Origin: Neckera pumila
Lineage: Eukaryota > Streptophyta > Bryopsida > Hypnales > Neckeraceae
Reading direction: 5' to 3'
Assembly (NCBI GenBank): GCA_963969595.1
Contig: OZ018413.1
Coordinates: 3,722,501 to 3,786,500, forward strand
Length of the DNA stretch: 64,000 nt
The notes under the pieces were generated by a model, which was not told where the DNA came from, made no database searches, and saw only the letters and a list, made by a program, of their open reading frames with translations. Positions 63,439 through 64,000 of this stretch are shown in pieces (the stretch's first letter is position 1; each line of letters starts with the position of its first letter). Both the position numbers and the translations under genes were made by a program.

Positions 63439-64000
63439 CCCCTAAACTTCTATTGTCTTATAGGGGACAAAATGGACTTTTGGTAGGCTCCTACAATCTC
63501 AATTTTTGATGTAATTTTTTGAAACTTTTTTGAATGATAGGAAAATACATTAGCTTTAAGAGAATATAATTTTCATTTCAATCAATGTCCATGAGCTAAA
63601 GCTATGCCACCCTAAGTCCAAAAGAGAATTTGTTGGGCAATACAAAAAAAAACCATAAAAATTTAGAGTAAAATTTTTTAAATTTTGTTTCTCACAGAAA
63701 ATATTTTTGTCTACATGGAAAGATTTGATTCTAATTCAATTTGTTTTGTGATGACAAAGCTGTAGGCAATCTTGATATTTGGGCAATCTAAGCATTTATC
63801 GACAAAATAACTTATTGGATTCATTTTTCAACACAATTTTCACAATTTTCCAAGAAGAAAAGGTCAATAAGGTTTTGTTAGCTTACTAAAACAATTTCTT
63901 AACTAGAATTAGTGATTTTTTTATTCCATAATCTTAGAACTATTGACAATTTAGTTTTTTCTTTAATCTCATGCCTACTTCTAATTAATAAGTTTTAAAG
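63439..64000 (-). mobile_element. TTAA-type element, subfamily B, cut by window end
   Basis: The end CCCCTAAACTTCTATTGTC and the following stretch (TAGGCTCCTACAATC, CATTGGATTC-like segments) are collinear with the B element at 17973-18873 read from its right end. The far end lies outside the window. Confidence 0.6.

Overview
The window looks like nuclear DNA of a land plant. It is AT-rich and repeat-laden. It holds three recognisable intron-containing or plant-type genes, plus CACTA, Helitron and Stowaway-like elements typical of plant genomes. The clade cannot be fixed from sequence alone. A non-seed plant is my weak guess, because the genes are divergent and long AT-rich MITE deserts separate them.

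Layout. 1-6.7 kb: intergenic, with a few inverted-repeat elements. 6.8-10.1 kb, minus strand: an eight-exon gene for a mitochondrial calcium uptake (MICU-type) EF-hand protein, about 465 aa. 10.2-19.7 kb: repeat desert with TTAA-flanked elements, one of them nested inside another. 20.5-21.2 kb, plus strand: a small GC-rich gene for a secreted STIG1-like cysteine-rich protein. 21.2-41.7 kb: repeats, including a MITE cluster, a probable Helitron of about 5.4 kb that carries a CCGGA-rich block and a decayed ORF broken by a CACTA element, a Stowaway-like MITE and tandem repeats. 41.7-60.0 kb, plus strand: a large gene (about 38 exons, roughly 2,880 aa) for an RME-8/DNAJC13/GRV2-like endosomal protein. 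60-64 kb: more TTAA elements.

Two signals stand out. First, at least nine elements or element ends share a terminus of the form TTAA-CCCCTAAARG. They were solved by comparing copies within the window. One copy sits inside another at an exact duplicated TTAA, giving a piggyBac-like insertion signature in a plant-like genome. Second, the RME-8-like gene keeps all four IWN-type motifs but appears to lack the central J domain and the GYF-like module. Its C-terminal half is one 3.7-kb exon, while the rest is split into exons mostly under 270 bp. The three genes show no sign of a shared pathway: calcium control of the mitochondrial uniporter, extracellular peptide signalling, and endosomal trafficking.
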